From contig NC_088309.1 in the NCBI RefSeq assembly GCF_910592395.1, forward strand, positions 2,048,501 through 2,112,500: DNA of 64,000 nt. The letters are read 5' to 3'. The position numbers were made by a program, and so were the translations under genes. Origin of the DNA: Lineus longissimus (lineage: Eukaryota > Nemertea > Pilidiophora > Heteronemertea > Lineidae). Of this stretch, positions 1-15,200 are shown one piece after another. The notes beneath the pieces are model-generated. The model did not search any database and had not been told where the DNA came from. It was given only the letters and a program-made list of their open reading frames with translations. How positions within the stretch are numbered: the stretch's first letter is position 1; each line of letters starts with the position of its first letter.

Positions 1-3000
1 TGGTTTGCGGTCGACTGAAATTAGGGTGTCACTTTAATTGCACATGAATACACCAATTTAGTGTGAATGGCCCGGGTATAGGTTGTCAAGCGGCTAGGTT
101 TGCAGGTCTCGGCGAGACTTCGGTACACCTCGGAAGAGTTCGGAAAAAGACGTCGGGCGGAGAGCTGATTTGTATATTCGTGCAACTGTGTGTGTATACG
201 TGTACTGAACACTTCAGTGTGTTACATTATAAACTAATAAAAGTGTTTGGGGCTACAAACTTCAAAATAAAATGCAACTTGTGAACTCTCGTGCTACACC
301 TCAGCTGACGTCATCTGATATCGTAGTTCTCGCGCTCTCCTCATGTGAATCCACCGACTATTGCGGATCAATTGTATTTACAAATGTCTCCAATTTACTA
401 ATTCCCGATGTAAACAATACATCGCGGAAGATATCAAAAATTTAAATGACAAATAAGCTTAAGCGGGCAGCGATTAGACTTAGAGTCTTGGATTCTGGAA
501 CACGACCAGCAATCTCTTCCACAAACTTCAATCTTCAGTGATAAAGTATTGAATCCCTGCCTTACGAGTTGGACAGCGAGGCTAGGGTTTCCTAGTTAGT
601 TTTCTGTTTTTGTCAAGTTCATTAATAGCAGGAAAATTTCACAGCCGATGTAAAGCGATCGTAAAATCAATGCGTTGTGCGCCGCGCCAGTAAAACAGTC
701 TAAATCTACGGTTGTTAGTTGGGAATCAATGTCTTATTGAGCCAAGAAGGCCGTGGGCCGGCAACCATCGATCCACCAGGATAAAGAGCGCCGATATAGA
801 CAAGAGATAACCCTGCCAGACTCCTAATTGCAGTCTCATAATAGCTGTACTGAAATTTAAAACCAAACGCGCAAGCTGTGGTCTGCGGCAACTTGAACCA
901 ATTGGAAGAGAATGTCGCCTCTGATGACACTGGCCTCGTGTTAGGATCTGCTGTTCTTGATGTTGGCCATAACGTTTATCATACATGTAAGGCTGTGTTG
1001 TCCATCTTCATCTTTTCCTGAATTTCCAGTCTCCATGAAGCCACAACTGTGAGCTACTCACAGCTGTGCAGCGATCGAGAGACACCAAAGCAATATCAAA
1101 GAAAGCACTTTTTGTGAGATCACCTTGCTCACTGCTGCACTGTTTTGAAATGAAGCGATTCTCGGTCGGTCCTGTTATCCCGTGTTACACGTATTGGTGA
1201 TCTTCAGCCGTGTGAATCCAGCTGCCTGCATCCTCTACAGCCACCCTCCTTCCCGGGACCGGTCACAAAGTGATGGTTCTTACGCCAAGTCTTGGCCCCT
1301 TGACCCGTAATACAGCCAGACGTACGCTTACCGAGTGGTCACCAATACGAGGGCGCTGACCATTTCGCGATGATATTCCAGTGATTTAGGTCGCCTCCCA
1401 CAGAAAGTCGAGATGTTTTCGGACAGAAAATGAAGAGCGCTGACATGGATAGAAAAATCTATGAGGTTTAACGCGACGAACCATATACCAGATTCTCAGC
1501 AGTATACATGGGGCTATCGCAGGTGGACTGGTTTCTGAACAATAAACCTAACGGCGAATTCGTGATGGCTTCGACAATCAAACCAAGTCTTCAAACTTTG
1601 GTGCCGGGGAGTAACCCCAACGACGGGTTAACCCTGCTCCCAGATGGATCGCCATGAGATGAAAACAAGAGCACCCCAACCGTTTGTCAATGTTAGCACC
1701 CAGCTCATCAATATGCGAGCAAAGATAACAAGTGAACAGTAATCTTCATAAACTGTCTGACAGAAACATTCAGTTACAAAATAGAGGTCTTCTTAGTCAA
1801 ATATTTGATATGTAGATGAGCTGTCACATCGGCGGGCTGGTTCACCTCGCGAACCACCCGGAACAGAAAGCCGACATCGGGCCCGTAACGCCTGCAGTTT
1901 TGGCACCTTTCAAGCTAAAGGTTGGCGTCATTCATGGCACTTTCACTGGGTCTCACCTCGCATGTTTGCGTGGGTTAGCTCAGTCAAGCGTGACAATGAT
2001 AACGATCTCTTGAGGGAACGCCTTCCGCAGCCCTTCCCTTACTGGATATTTCTATAGCCCTGCTGAGATATCGGGCCACTCTTGTGGTGTGAATATGAAA
2101 TGTGGATGTTTCGTTTCCGCCTTTATTAAGCCCCCTACCGTACGTTTCACACTTATATTTGAACATATATGTGAAAGTAACTTCATATTTGGAATAATTT
2201 CTGTGGGAAGGAGTCATGGGGAAATTAGACAGAAACAGATACTTGTCACCTTCGACTTAGTTATGACGGTTCTGATTGATTCCTCGAAATCTCCAAACGC
2301 ATTTATAGAAGGTTGCAAGAATACCACCCATTCATTTGGCTCTCACTGAGAAGTGGTGTGTCGGTCAGTACTTGGAGAACGACAGGAAGTTTACTATCTC
2401 AAACCCAAGAGTATGATCAGATATTTACAGTATGGCTGACGAAGAGGTCGTTTTCACAGAAAGCATTAACAAGAAATTACTGCCTCGTGAAAGCTCTATA
2501 TCAGATCTCATTATGCTGTTTGAACATATATCATTTCAATTGTCTCTGGTGCTTTGTTTGTATTAATGCATCGTGTGTCCCTTCCGAGTCACTGGCAACC
2601 CCTCCTCGGGAGTCGCTGTCACAGCTATCAAGCTATCGAACCGTGTGTCTCCCATTGTGCCGAGGCTAACCAAACCAGGGGTCGTAATCTTGAAGATCAG
2701 TCGCAAGGTTCTCGAAGTGCACGACATTGTACCTAAACCTCTTTAGATGTCCATTAGTAGTTTCTAACACTTTAGAGGCCAACCGACTTGCAAAATTCGC
2801 ATCAGAAATCCTTTAATCCGACACACTTAGGAAGCAAATCATTCGAGAAATGAGTTGCCTGGCTCTGCCATGTGTTAAATTTGTCACAACATTAACCGAC
2901 GTGAGTGGTTATGCATCATTTTCCTCGTTTATGGCAAATCATGTCTAATGTTATAGCTGCGTGATGGAGGGATATTGCCATCAATAAAGAAACTTAGCCA

Positions 3001-5786
3001 TTCTGATTTTGCAGGACGAAAGGCTGGGCCTGGCTGACGGCCACAGCAATTCATCAACCATGAGGCATTAGATTTAGATAAGTCGTTATAAAAAATATGC
3101 GGCTTCTTCTGCAGCTTTCGCTCTGCACTTGGAGGTGTAATTCTCTAGAGAGTGTTCGTCCTCATGTTGGGATGATCCGTTTTGCGTGCCACCACATTTA
3201 GGCGCAAGACCATACATGTACCAATCGTCAAATTCGTGAGTTCTAAAATCAATTAAACAAGCATTGTTTCGGCGAAGATACGGATATCAAATATGCTTTT
3301 CTCCCCGCGATATTTCGTCATGCTGATCCACAACAAAGGTTTTGTTGTTTATCTGCATGAAAAAATATTTTCGGTCTTCGGATTTTCACGACGAAACAAC
3401 ATTTTTGTTTCTCTAAGCTTTGGTATTAATGACAAAATTCGAGGCGTGGCCGTCAATTGTTTTAGTTAGCTTTAGTATTCATAGAAAATCTAAATAATAA
3501 CAAATTAGCCGTTAGAGATAATTTAGGGACTAGTGCAGGTCGAAGCGTAGTGATGCCGGCGATTGTTTTGGCTGGTATCGCAGGCTACCTTGCTCTGTAT
3601 GGGGAAGCCGTTTCGGCATAAATTATGCAGGAGCTTCCAGCATGGCTTTCTTTGAGTCTGGAGAGAAACTTGAGCGGAAAACCTGTCTTTTCTCATGGCG
3701 CTATTGAAAAGTAATAGCATCAATGCTTGGTCGATGCTTCTAGCAAACTGTGGTTGGTTTAGTTTGGCCACCTTTGTTGATACAGTCGATTTATGTTATG
3801 CATCAGGTTCCTGCCAACTTTAGGTACATTTCGTGGCGGCTTTATAAACCATTGCCCCAGGGCTACCAACAGTCATAATATTAGCAATGGATGGGACACC
3901 AAGTTTAAGCAAATTTGGTGAAGTTATGCACTCAAATATCACAAGAGGTGAACACCAAATATCACTTTTAACGTTTGTGTCAAAATTTGATATTTTCCTG
4001 TACTTTGTGTTTGGACTATTTTGTGCTGCGAGTCATGAAGCCTAAAAGCAGATGTAGAACATAATCAAAATGTTGCATTCTTTTGGCATGTATATCATAT
4101 CTGATATCAAGCTTTTTGTGTTATTCTACAACTGGTACACCGCAGTGATATAAAGAGAAATATTTTTGTAATCCTCACAAAACCTTCTTTTGACGGTACC
4201 AACAATAACGCCACATTTTGAAACATGATGTTTTGCAGGAAAGCCTCAGATCGTCTTCCTGTGACTATTGATCTGAGGGATCGCCTGACTTAAAACAAAC
4301 TGGATGCGATGACTGAATGCTTTGAATTCCACGGACTTTGCATACTGGACAATGTAAATCGCCCACAAGTCTTAATCTTACTCTAAAAGGACAGAATTTA
4401 GTTACACGATATTTGCATAAAACCACCAAATCAATTCAGCTGGTCGCGATATCGACGAGCATGTAGCCAAGGCATGTTCCGGGGATGTTCGGGATTGTCG
4501 TGGTAGTTGTTTAGGATGGACCACGGCTGAGGAGGAAACCTGAACCGGGGCAGCTGTGTCCGCACCAACGCTAAAAGGAGAGATCCGCATCCGCACGATG
4601 ACACTTTTAGGAGGCAGAATTCAACCGATAAAATATCGAATGTCGGATTTGGAGAGGGTGTATTTTCTCTCCGGCTATTCAGTGTGTTATTGATTTGGTT
4701 AGCCATAGCCAGTTCTAGGCCATCAGTTTTAAGCCCCTTTGGTTTAGGTTCGCCGTATCGGACATAGAATGAAAAACTAGAGTTAAGAGATTTCTACGTG
4801 ACTATTCGGGTCAGCGTTTGATCAGGACTGTTTGCGCCATCGACCGTTGGTGCGGTCGATGCTGTAGACTGACTTTACTGTGTCCCCCAATTTCCTCTAT
4901 ATCCCCGGCATAATGTCTTTTAAACAACAGTTTTATTGAAAATAATCACATCAAACCTGATGCAAATGAGTCCTCTATCGTCTGTTGCCTGCAGCGGCAG
5001 AGTTAGCATGCGGTCCGTTTGAAGGTGGCGTGTCTCACGCGCATACAAAAGACGTATTAAATATTCATGTAGGTACGAAAGGTCTTCCCGTACAGTTCGG
5101 ACGCCATGGGCGATTGGCAAATGTTCAGTGATTTCACCAATCGCATCCTTTGTCGCGTGTTGTCGTTAGAGGATAGGTTGAAAGTCTTTCGGGGATATCG
5201 ATCAAGATGGTTCGGAAGAATATCATTGGTATAAAAAACACGAAAGAACTGAGACTGAAAAACATTGCGATTTCTTTACTTGATAGACAGATCCCTGCCA
5301 AGGAAAAGTTGTGGTCTTTTTCTATCCCGGGTTTATCCTCAGTGGTATTTGTCCTCGAGAATCGATACCCTTTCAAATAAGCTTTGGGGCACCGTGGATT
5401 TCCTCTCAAATCTGAGATGGCCGCTTATATTCTATCAAAAATACAAGATCACTAAGAGTTACATACATTCTCGTCCATAATTCAACATAATATCCTTCCA
5501 GTCGGTTTAATGCAGTCGAAACTTTTTACCCTTGGTATGTGTCAGCGTTGGATGATATAGTGCATCCGTGTTAAGGGTGAAATATTCCTGTGAAATCGTG
5601 GCAAGGATGGAAAGTATTTGTCTTGTTTATACATTCACTTCAACGATGTATCGTAAAGACGAAACTGCGAAACCATCGCAGAATGGAAGTGTAGCCTAGT
5701 GGCTGAACATGGCCTCTGGATCTGATGTATGACTTGTGATTATTTCGTGCTTTTGTTTTCTAACTCTGTTTCCTTGTATTTTGCAG
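1..5786 (+). other. Non-coding, probable Lhx1/5 upstream intron
   Basis: No exon was found here. The next coding exon starts at 5787 with an acceptor (ttgcag) and needs one base of a split codon from upstream, so at least the last part of this stretch is intron. No open frame has the paired Cys/His spacing of LIM domains, so the LIM exons must lie before the window. All open frames are short and unlike known proteins. A CRE-like TGACGTCA lies at 306-313. Nothing else is supported. Confidence 0.6.
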
Positions 5787-6280
5787 GTGGTTCTGATGTA
5801 GAAATGGACGACCACGACGAACTGGACTTGGAAAGCCAACTAAATGACAATCCTGGTAGCGTGGCTTCAGACAAGGACCCTCTTCTTGACGATGATTGTA
5901 ATGATGATGGCTCCATCATCAGTGGGTCGAACACTAACGTAGCCAGCCCTCCTAATCCGTCAACAAATGGTACATCAGTGGGGACTCCCTCAGTACCCTC
6001 GCCTAGGGAACCTAATAATAACAACACGAACACTAGTAACAAAGAAAACATGGACGAATCTCCCTTGATAAAACAGGAAACGGACTCAGAAACTGTAACA
6101 ACTACTGGTAAAGATGAAAACAGTTCTGGCGGCGGAACAAAACGACGGGGGCCTCGGACTACTATTAAAGCTAAACAACTTGAGACTCTTAAAGCCGCTT
6201 TCAACGCCACGCCCAAGCCTACGCGGCATATTCGGGAACAGTTAGCTCAAGAAACGGGACTTAATATGCGGGTTATTCAG
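5787..6280 (+). CDS. Lhx1/5: Lhx1/5 exon: acidic linker and homeodomain residues 1-46
   Basis: The acceptor ttttgcag precedes 5787 and the donor gtaaga follows 6280. The exon opens with two bases completing a Gly-type codon, then reads [14 protein letters not shown], a long Ser/Asn/Asp-rich linker, and ends in the homeodomain at MRVIQ. The junction before SD matches the GSD junction of vertebrate Lhx1. A long antisense frame across it is a shadow. Confidence 0.95.
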
Positions 6281-9200
6281 GTAAGAACAGAAATATATTA
6301 TTTCTTGGGAAACTATTCTCGTTTTCTCGTGACTTATTTCAAGATTCCACAACGGTGTCATCCGGAGTAATGCGACTATGTCAGATTTTGTTTTCATCAA
6401 TAATCGGTCGCCATATTAATTTAACGTCAAGCATTCGTGACACAAGGTGTCGTTCAATATTGTCGTAAAATTAAATGTATATGAATACAACCCTAAAATA
6501 TAAAAGTAAGACTTTTTCATGATCAGAGGAAATTTTTCGAGTGTCCTAAAACTTTGATTTAGTTCTAGAATTACATGTTGGCAAGCACTATGCATAAATT
6601 TAGAATTGTTTTCGAAGGTAGCGATTGAAGTCCGTTCGGACCGGAACCCGATTTCCCGTGTTACCTTCATGCGTAGAATGACCTGAGTCAGATCACCGTG
6701 ATGTGAAATTCTAGTATATTTCTGTAATGGAGATTGAGTGAGACCGGGTAGGGTCAGGAGGGCGTTGTATTGACGCGATGGGAATTAGGTATGAAACTTC
6801 TCTCTGACCTGAGGGGTCAACGCAAATTTCCAAAATCTTTCAGTTAAAATATCAGTCATAATTCTGTAGTATCGATCAGCTGAGAGGGTTGACACTTGAC
6901 AAACAGGTATCTGGGATACTAAATCAAATTTAAGTAAATGTTTCTTAATCATTTCACAAATCTCATTTACATTTGAAACAAGTTTAACAAAATTGTTATT
7001 TTATGTCTTTATACTCCGTTTAGTCATCTATCATCAATGTCTCTAAGTGTCGTTTATTATGCATATGTTTCACTACATTCCCCATAAAAGCGCCAGAGGT
7101 GATGTAAATGATGGTCATTAATTCGTAACTCTCTGATTATATGAATGTTTAATACCCCACAGCTTCCCATAGCTTTTTGACTAGGACTAGTTGCCCCGTC
7201 GACGGCCTGGTTGTTGTCGGGTATCACAACCACCTGTCATGCCTGTGCTATGCACATATTTGACTAATGCATTGTCCCACACTTTATGTGACATATTCAT
7301 CCTCAACGTTATGTATATGAATTCATTTGTAATGTGCATATAATGTTTTCTGGTGGATTGGTAAACACTGTTAGTATTCGGGCAAATGTCACGATCATGA
7401 CAGTCATCTGTTGCTGGAATTGTATACGTCGACTGATGTTTAACTAATCAGGGCGAAAAGAGAAATGATAGTCAAATATCGGTTTTGCACGTAACACGGG
7501 AACCCTTTCTCGCATGTTTCATATGGTTTCCTCCAAAGGCGGCAAACTCATATAGATTTAGCTGCTTTGCCACACGGGCTCACCAAGATGATGTATCACA
7601 ACATTTAACCGCAGCCGATTTATCCATCAACCAAGCTATCGATACGTGATCTATGTCCTTGTGCACCAGTCTTCCATGAGCTATGGAGCTGTCCCAAGGG
7701 GACGATGCTTGCAACTAAGTCAGCTAGTTTATCTATCAGAACAGCCAAGAGAAGGTTAACCAATATCATCAGTACATCAAGCTATGTCCCTGTGCCCTGG
7801 AGGTCGAACGTGGATGCGTCCCATGGGTGACTATTCGGCGCTGCTGCGCTTGGTGAGGCAGATAGTTTACCAATCTTAGCTGATCTCGGCAAGAGAACGT
7901 TAACAAATCCTTTGTAACGCAGCCAATCACTTTATCTTCCCATCAAATCGCTAGCGAAGTGTAAAACCCACGCCGCACATGTCGAAAAGCGTTCATATTG
8001 AGATTAGCTTGACAGGCAGTCAAAGGGAACTTGTCATCAGTTATAGCTGGGCTTTTACAGGGGTCAAAAGGGACCAGTTTCACAAGAACGCTTCGTTTGC
8101 ACTGCCACATAACTATGGGTAGCTTGAGTTGATGCAGTGTACGGCGGTGACAAAATTAGCTGTCATCTGGCGGGACGGCACGCCCAGGCTGTAGGCGCTA
8201 TTGTAGGGGATCCTCGTCTGTGACAAGGGTAGGGTCAGTGTGCTGGTCAATGTAGCTTGGACAATGGCTCTGAAGGGTTTGGAGCTGGGCGAGGCATGTT
8301 CATTACCTCCGAGGAATGTTTCATTAGCTTTGGATGAAGTTTGATCCAAAACAAACGCTTTCCTCTCATACGCTTTGTTGAAACAAAAACACTGTCTCAA
8401 GGTTGTGTATTGTTTCAAGATCCGATGAATCAGCAAGGAGTGAGTGCTTCAATTCAAGATCATGGGAGAGTTTTGATAGCTTTGTAGGAAGACCTTGGTC
8501 GAGTGGTCAGAGGATAACGGCGTAGGTGTCTCCAATGGCTCGAGGTTGGGTCCGGTTTGGATGAGACTGCTTTTGATACCACCCTCTGGTAACACCGCAA
8601 GGGTTCAAATAGAAGAGATTGCTAGTTTTGCTAAGTGTCTTGGCGGCTGTTCAGAAAGCCATCCAGGGTCGGAGTTTGGACGATGATCAGACCTGATCTC
8701 AGCTCTTGAAGAAAATGAAGCTTCAGTACGCGGGCCAGGCTTAGGATTAACTCTTAACACCGGCCGATCTTCGGCTCCTCTTTTCAAGTGACGCGATAAG
8801 GGGGCTGCTAGTCGCTGGTCATCACTTTCGGCATCAGTGGTAACGCCCGGGCTTTAAGCATTTGAGAAGGGGTTGCTGCCGTTACTAAAGTGCCACAGTC
8901 TCTAGTCCAAGACACGCTTTCCGATTGTAGTATTGACTCTATAAGGTGAAGGCCAAATGTCTCAGGGTTCACTTCCCATCCAAACAACCCAAAGCTACAA
9001 TCTCACATGCAATGAAAACATTCACCATCCAACCACCCATCCGCCCAAATCACAAATATGAAATTCGTGCAACTTCTGATAGCGAAGGCGAATTCGTGCA
9101 CTGAATCACCAAATGGCCAATTCGTCTGCTTTTGTTTTTACAAGGCGCATGTCTTGTATTGTTCTGAGCACGGACTGTTTCCCGGTTCATGATTCTGCAA

Positions 9201-12200
9201 TCAGTGTCGTCTGCCCGTGCTTGGTTAGACCATGTCACGATGGTGTCACGCGAGGGCCTCGTGATGGTCCATCGTCTGCCCAGACCAAGGAACAACACAG
9301 CTGAAAGATAAGCCAGCTAATGCAGCTGGGATGCTGTCATTGTTTTGAGAGCAAACACTATAGGATGGACCGTATCATCCTTAATCTCCCTATCCTTGTC
9401 TCTCTCCATCACTGTATAAGAGATCCTCGATACATCCACCAGATGCAGACGGCTCATAAATCTACCGATTACATCTTTATTCGAAATTTTTCAATCGATA
9501 TCTCGGGGAATTTGAATATAGCGATTGTTTATCTTGATTTGGAAATGACAAAGGTCCATAACGATGCAGCCATATGTTTCAAACGAAGACAATGAACTAT
9601 CAATGGCAGTGCGTCGTGTCGAAATATTTACTGGTGTCAGGGCGATAGGCCTACAGATACGCCATGCCAACGTCATGTGCGAATACAATATTCTTTGCTC
9701 AGCATTGAGTACAGTCCACTGTAAGCCTGCACATGACCTCTTTGGGGTATCCTCGCTTACAAATCAGGCAATCCGGTTTGAGGGAAAAAAGTCCGCCACC
9801 ACGTTTCATCATAACATAAAATATCTGAACCAAATCAAAACTTCCATGTGTGGACCAAATATTCATTATGGTATTTTTTTATGTGGCTATGAATATTGGC
9901 AATAAAAGATTCGCTAAATGATAAAGCAGATCGCAGATACTATCATCTCCATCCCCATATACTATCAGAGTCAGAACAGCTGTATGAGACAGTTGAAACT
10001 CCTGGACTGTGATGGAGTTCGATGCTCGCACTTCGATGGATGTTGATGTAACTTCGTTATCTTCGGAAATCTTTAAAGATCGTACTAGATATATCACTAT
10101 ATTCCGAACAGGTCGTTAAAGTACAATATGTTTGTATCACCATGATCACACCATCCACCACCTGCGTCCTGGTGGTTATGGTTATATGGAATTGAATTAC
10201 AATTATTCATTTCTGGAACAGGTCATTTTCCGTTGGGCGAAGTTACATTCCATTTCGCTGTTGGATGACTTCGATTACCATAGAGTTAGAATCCGATTCG
10301 TTTCAGCAAATAAGGTGGTTACGTTCTGCTCTTTACCAATGAACTGGACAAAGACTGGACGTGGAAGTGATGCTTTTGTACAGTCCAAACAACTACATGT
10401 GCTAGACAAAGATTGCAAGTGATACATTTGTACAGTCCAAACAACTAGACTTGCTAGAAGTGATAATGTACTTTTGTAGAGCCCTGTACGATATAAATGT
10501 CACAGACAAAGTTTCATGCCGGCTCTCCCAGCGGGCTTCCTTGGTAAACTCTTATCTTGGATCTAAGTTTCAAGATCATTTTAAAATGTTTGAAAGCGCC
10601 GCCTGGGATCTCAGTGATAATAAGATGATATCCATGAGAAGCCTGGGGATTTAAAAGTGAACCTATTTGTTTCCGACTTGTTATATCACGACCAAACATC
10701 ACACAATGAGAATTTCGGTGTAAATATCCATTGTCACATCAACTCCCGCAGGAGTGCGACCCGTTTAAAAGGTTAAAATTGAGCGCCTTGGGAGAGGTTG
10801 GCCCCGTATCTGAATATCGCTGGGGCGTTATCAGGGCTTGTCTCGAACACCACGGAGTCCCCCGGCCGCTGCAGCTAACCTATCTTGACAGCCAACTTGC
10901 CATGGAGTGCGGACTCCGGGGAAAGCACTGGCCTGTCAAAGATAAGGTTCGCATTCGTTTCGACATCAAAAGTCTCCCAAAGCGTCAGTGGTCTTTCCCT
11001 AACCGTATATTTTATACAGCTATTTAAAGGTTACAGGCTATTGTTGAACAGTTGGTGCAGTTAATACGCCTTCTGGTAACATTTTCTCCTCCAACACTCG
11101 CCCTCCAAACCCAGCTCCAAACATAGCAGAACTGTAGCCTACTTTGACTCTGATATCGCTGATATGAGTTTTGATTGTGCCATTGCTAAGTCATATTGCA
11201 GTTCGCTGGTAATCGAAATGCATTTGTTTCATAGCAGAGGTATTTCAAGAGAATTTGGGGCTTGGTCTGATGTATAGGCATTGTGAACTGTTTCTGGTAT
11301 GACTTGGATGGCGAGTATACTGAGCCAGTAACTGTTGGCCTTGTGAGTTAGATTGTTCGGCCATTGACGTGTGCTAATTTATGGCATATAAATCGATGTT
11401 GGTAACTGGTGCAGCAGCATTCAGTTGACCTTCCCACACAATTAACGCCAAATTTAAGAACAACCATTTCGCAACAATTAGTCTTCTGGTCAGGTTCGTT
11501 CGGAGCTATTTTGTTTACAGCTAATTGACAGAAGTACCACAGGAGCAAATATAACAATGTTAACAGAATTAAAACACAGTGCCTATGTATGCACTTACAT
11601 TGACGATATTTGTCTGGTACTGTACTTAAATGCCTTATCACGAGTACTTTACTTTGGGTGAAAGTAGATTTTTCGACAGCCTGGACTACGTCGTTTTCAA
11701 TTGTGCTACACAAGTGGATAAACGGCAGTCAACAGGCAATCATGGAGAATTTTGACAATTTCGGCATTTTTCGTCCAATTTTCCGATTAACGGGCCAATT
11801 AGCCGTCAATCAAAAGACAAGGCACTGAGGCGATTTACCCGGTAATTGGTGAAAATAACACATGCAATTTTAGCCAATTATACCGTTGCGCATAGAAATC
11901 ACCCAGTTCGGGCCAACAATGGATTGGAGGGTACGGGGTGCCATGGTAGCCCCCCGGGGCTGTTTGCAGCCAGCTCTTTAGCCCATGATTCTAGGTTTGC
12001 TGCCCAGACAATATTGAGACGGGCCAGGGAAAGAAAAATGAAAACGGCTGTCAGTCTGCGTTAGATTGAAGAATATTGAAAATGTGATCTCAAGCGAACA
12101 TTTCGGGCAGTATTTTTTTGCGGTGATGATCACGAAAATAGTTTTGTTGACAACCTTAACTTTCATTTCAATTTTGTACAATTTGAATGTTGTTGCCTCA

Positions 12201-15200
12201 CTGGATAGGGTAGCTCCTTACGGAAAGGTAGTTTGATGATTCCATTAACTCGGACAGTAATTTCACTGCAGGATGACCATGCTATACGCGATGTCGGACT
12301 GGGATGCGCATGGCCGGTATCCTTCTGCTAATGACAGCGACTAATGACAGCCTTCATGTATGGAAGATACTCTATAACATGCTACACATTGCTATACTGT
12401 AACGTAAAGAATGGATATGTGAGAATATCACACTTTGATCCAGGGCCGAAGGAACTCGTACCCCCAGGAAATATTTTAATATGCAAATTGTTTTAGCGTC
12501 GCGAAATGATCGTATAAAAATAGCCAGGTATTCTGCCCTAGGCCACGCGAGAATCAGCGAGACTAACATAAGTCATTTTGTTGCGTAGCAACCTCATTAT
12601 TGGCTGTTTTTGTCATTTGCATCCATTAAGGTCATTAGGGGGGGGGGGTTATACTTTGGGGTAAGGAGTAGGACGTTTTGTTACCAGATTTTAGTAGGCG
12701 ATTGAGTGGTCATTCCAAAGATTAGGTCGAACAGTCGAGTGTTGATTTCTGCTAAGCTTTAAATTCAAGATGGCTTCCGACTTGCCTGTCACGAAATACT
12801 TCTTCAAGGCGAGTTGTATCGATGGGGTAACGATCTCCAAAAAAGAAGTATTCACGATATTTAAATCTGCGATTTGCAGTCTACTGATTCTTTAAAAATC
12901 CGTCACCTGTCGAAAAAAACAAACTTGATTGTGGGGGTAAACATGGCGGTTGTTTCTGTCTGTGTCTGCACTCAACGTAAATGTCGTTTTTGGATTGTTG
13001 CCCCACAAAATGATAGGTTTCTCGACGCATTCATTGTCCGGGTAAAAACCTGACGTCTGGGCGTTCGTTGCTGTCCTTACTCTGCAATCATCCGATTACC
13101 CCTGAAATATCGTCTGCGGGAAATCCGTGACTCCCATCAATGAACGCTGCAACACCAACCTGTGTCGTCTGCCCGAGTCTTGGCAAAGACCCGGATCTAG
13201 TTACATAGCCCTGGGACACCGCATCATCAAAACTGTCAGCTTTTCTTTAGAAAATGATCTGACAATCACAGCCTCACCCTTTTTCACTCAGATCATGAAA
13301 TTATGGCGCACGACATGTCAGAATTGTAAACTTTCTTTTGATGGTATTCCGCCCTGCAAACGAGTGAAACATGTAGGCCAGATCTTTTGATGTGTCTAAA
13401 ATGTCAGTAGGCTGATCGGCCCTGTTGCTAGGCGGAGGGATTACCGAACTCCTTTTTCACATCGAGGCCATTGTGGAATTAGTGTCAAATTTTGCAGGGT
13501 CGACTGATTTAACGCTTTTAAACGCTATTACATAAACGGTATACATGTATATATGGTCCGCGTCGTTTTTAAAGACGAGTTAAGACCATGTACTTGTAAC
13601 TTGTGCCCATGGATGACCTATTTTTCACACATCGAGCATGTACCATCATGTGAGCGAAAAGCTACATCACTGTTCTGTTTCGCTCATCCTGCTTTAGGAT
13701 GGGTTTGTGAATCATCCCGTTCTTCTACAACCCGCTCCGTGTTGCCAAGCGCTAAGATCTTGAGTACGACACTCTCTATATGCCATTCTATTCGAAAGCA
13801 ATCCATCTTCAGCTTCTAGTGGGAGACAAGTTCTCCCAATAAAAATGAAACCTCAATGTGTAGCAATTCATCAGAGCACTTGAAAGATTTATCAAACCAT
13901 ACATGAAAGCAAGCGAAGTAGACATAGTTTCTGGATTATCCCCTTCATTGTCATCATACCATGTTCAACGCGCATCCTAACTCAATATTATCGCACCTCA
14001 GCAGCCGACGGGGCCAGGGGCTCTCTTCTCATTATCGTCGACGACCACGGACAGTCATGGCAGCATGGCTTATGGTTTAATGATAATCCCTGGCTGTCCT
14101 ACCTGGGTTTATTAATTCTCATTCATGCACGGTGTTGTTCATATCACGGCGTTGCAGCCATGTTAGCCTGGGCGCCTTTGATAAAGGCGAACCGCAATCG
14201 AGATGAAGTAAGTGTTCTTACTTTCGCGTCGATGGTTAAAAGTAATATTGTCTAGGCTCCTGACCTCACTCTCGCTGTCGATGCTAAACCCAAGATCGCC
14301 GAGGCCGTTGGCCCACACTAAAGTAAACCCACTTCTCCTGATGACCTGAAAGCAAGGGAAGTTGTGGTTGTGATAACATCGCGAACAAATTACCACAAAC
14401 AAACCAAGGGATACGTGAATATTCACCTTTATGATGTAAACAATGTGTAAAGAGGATACATACATGTATACATTTACATGTATTTACATATATACATGTA
14501 CATTACTTCAACCCACGCTTGTTTATGTTACTTTTCTTTTAAGTTTTAAGTTTTACAGTGTGCATTATATGACCGGGTATATAACATCACTTTTGAATAC
14601 ACAAATGGCAGAGGTGAATAAAGGGAGGAAGGGTGTAGCGATTACCACTGGGGGACGCCGCCTTATCTGCCCTCGTCAGCTGCCTCCTGCTCTGTTTACA
14701 AACGTGACACAGGACAATTGACATCTTGGGCAAAAATCTATAGCTCTATTTCCCGATTTTCCGCAATAATTGGAGCGACACGAAGAACAGCATACCTGGC
14801 ATTTTCATGCAAATTTGACAAGGAATCTACGTTTAGTGTACGGTTACTTTTGTGATTGACAGCCCATGTCGTGGAGATGTCACGCACTATGAAACATTCC
14901 TAGTGCATGGCACGGTTCGTGAGAGCGCAGCGCTGTTCACACAGCAAATATTTCATTTAGAGACCACGATCTGATATTTGGAGGAGTAAATTCGTATCAA
15001 AACACGTCTCGGTAACAATAACCGTGCACAGTATACCTCCATATCATTTTAACGCCGTACTATGGTACATGACAAACCACTTTCTACAGTAAATGTTGAC
15101 AGGAGCTTGCACAATGTACAAAGCTTCGCTATTTTTCTCCGAAAGGCAGACGACCTTTGTTGTCGACAGATACAAACAGGTTTATAAAACTGATACAAAA

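Noticed and set aside
1-5786. Search for LIM-domain exons
   Set aside because: No frame shows the required Cys-x2-Cys...His-x2-Cys spacing, so the LIM exons are placed outside the window.
5740-6216. 158-codon frame antisense to the homeobox exon
   Set aside because: It is the reverse of a conserved coding exon with Ser/Asp-rich codons, which commonly leaves an open antisense frame. It has no domain.
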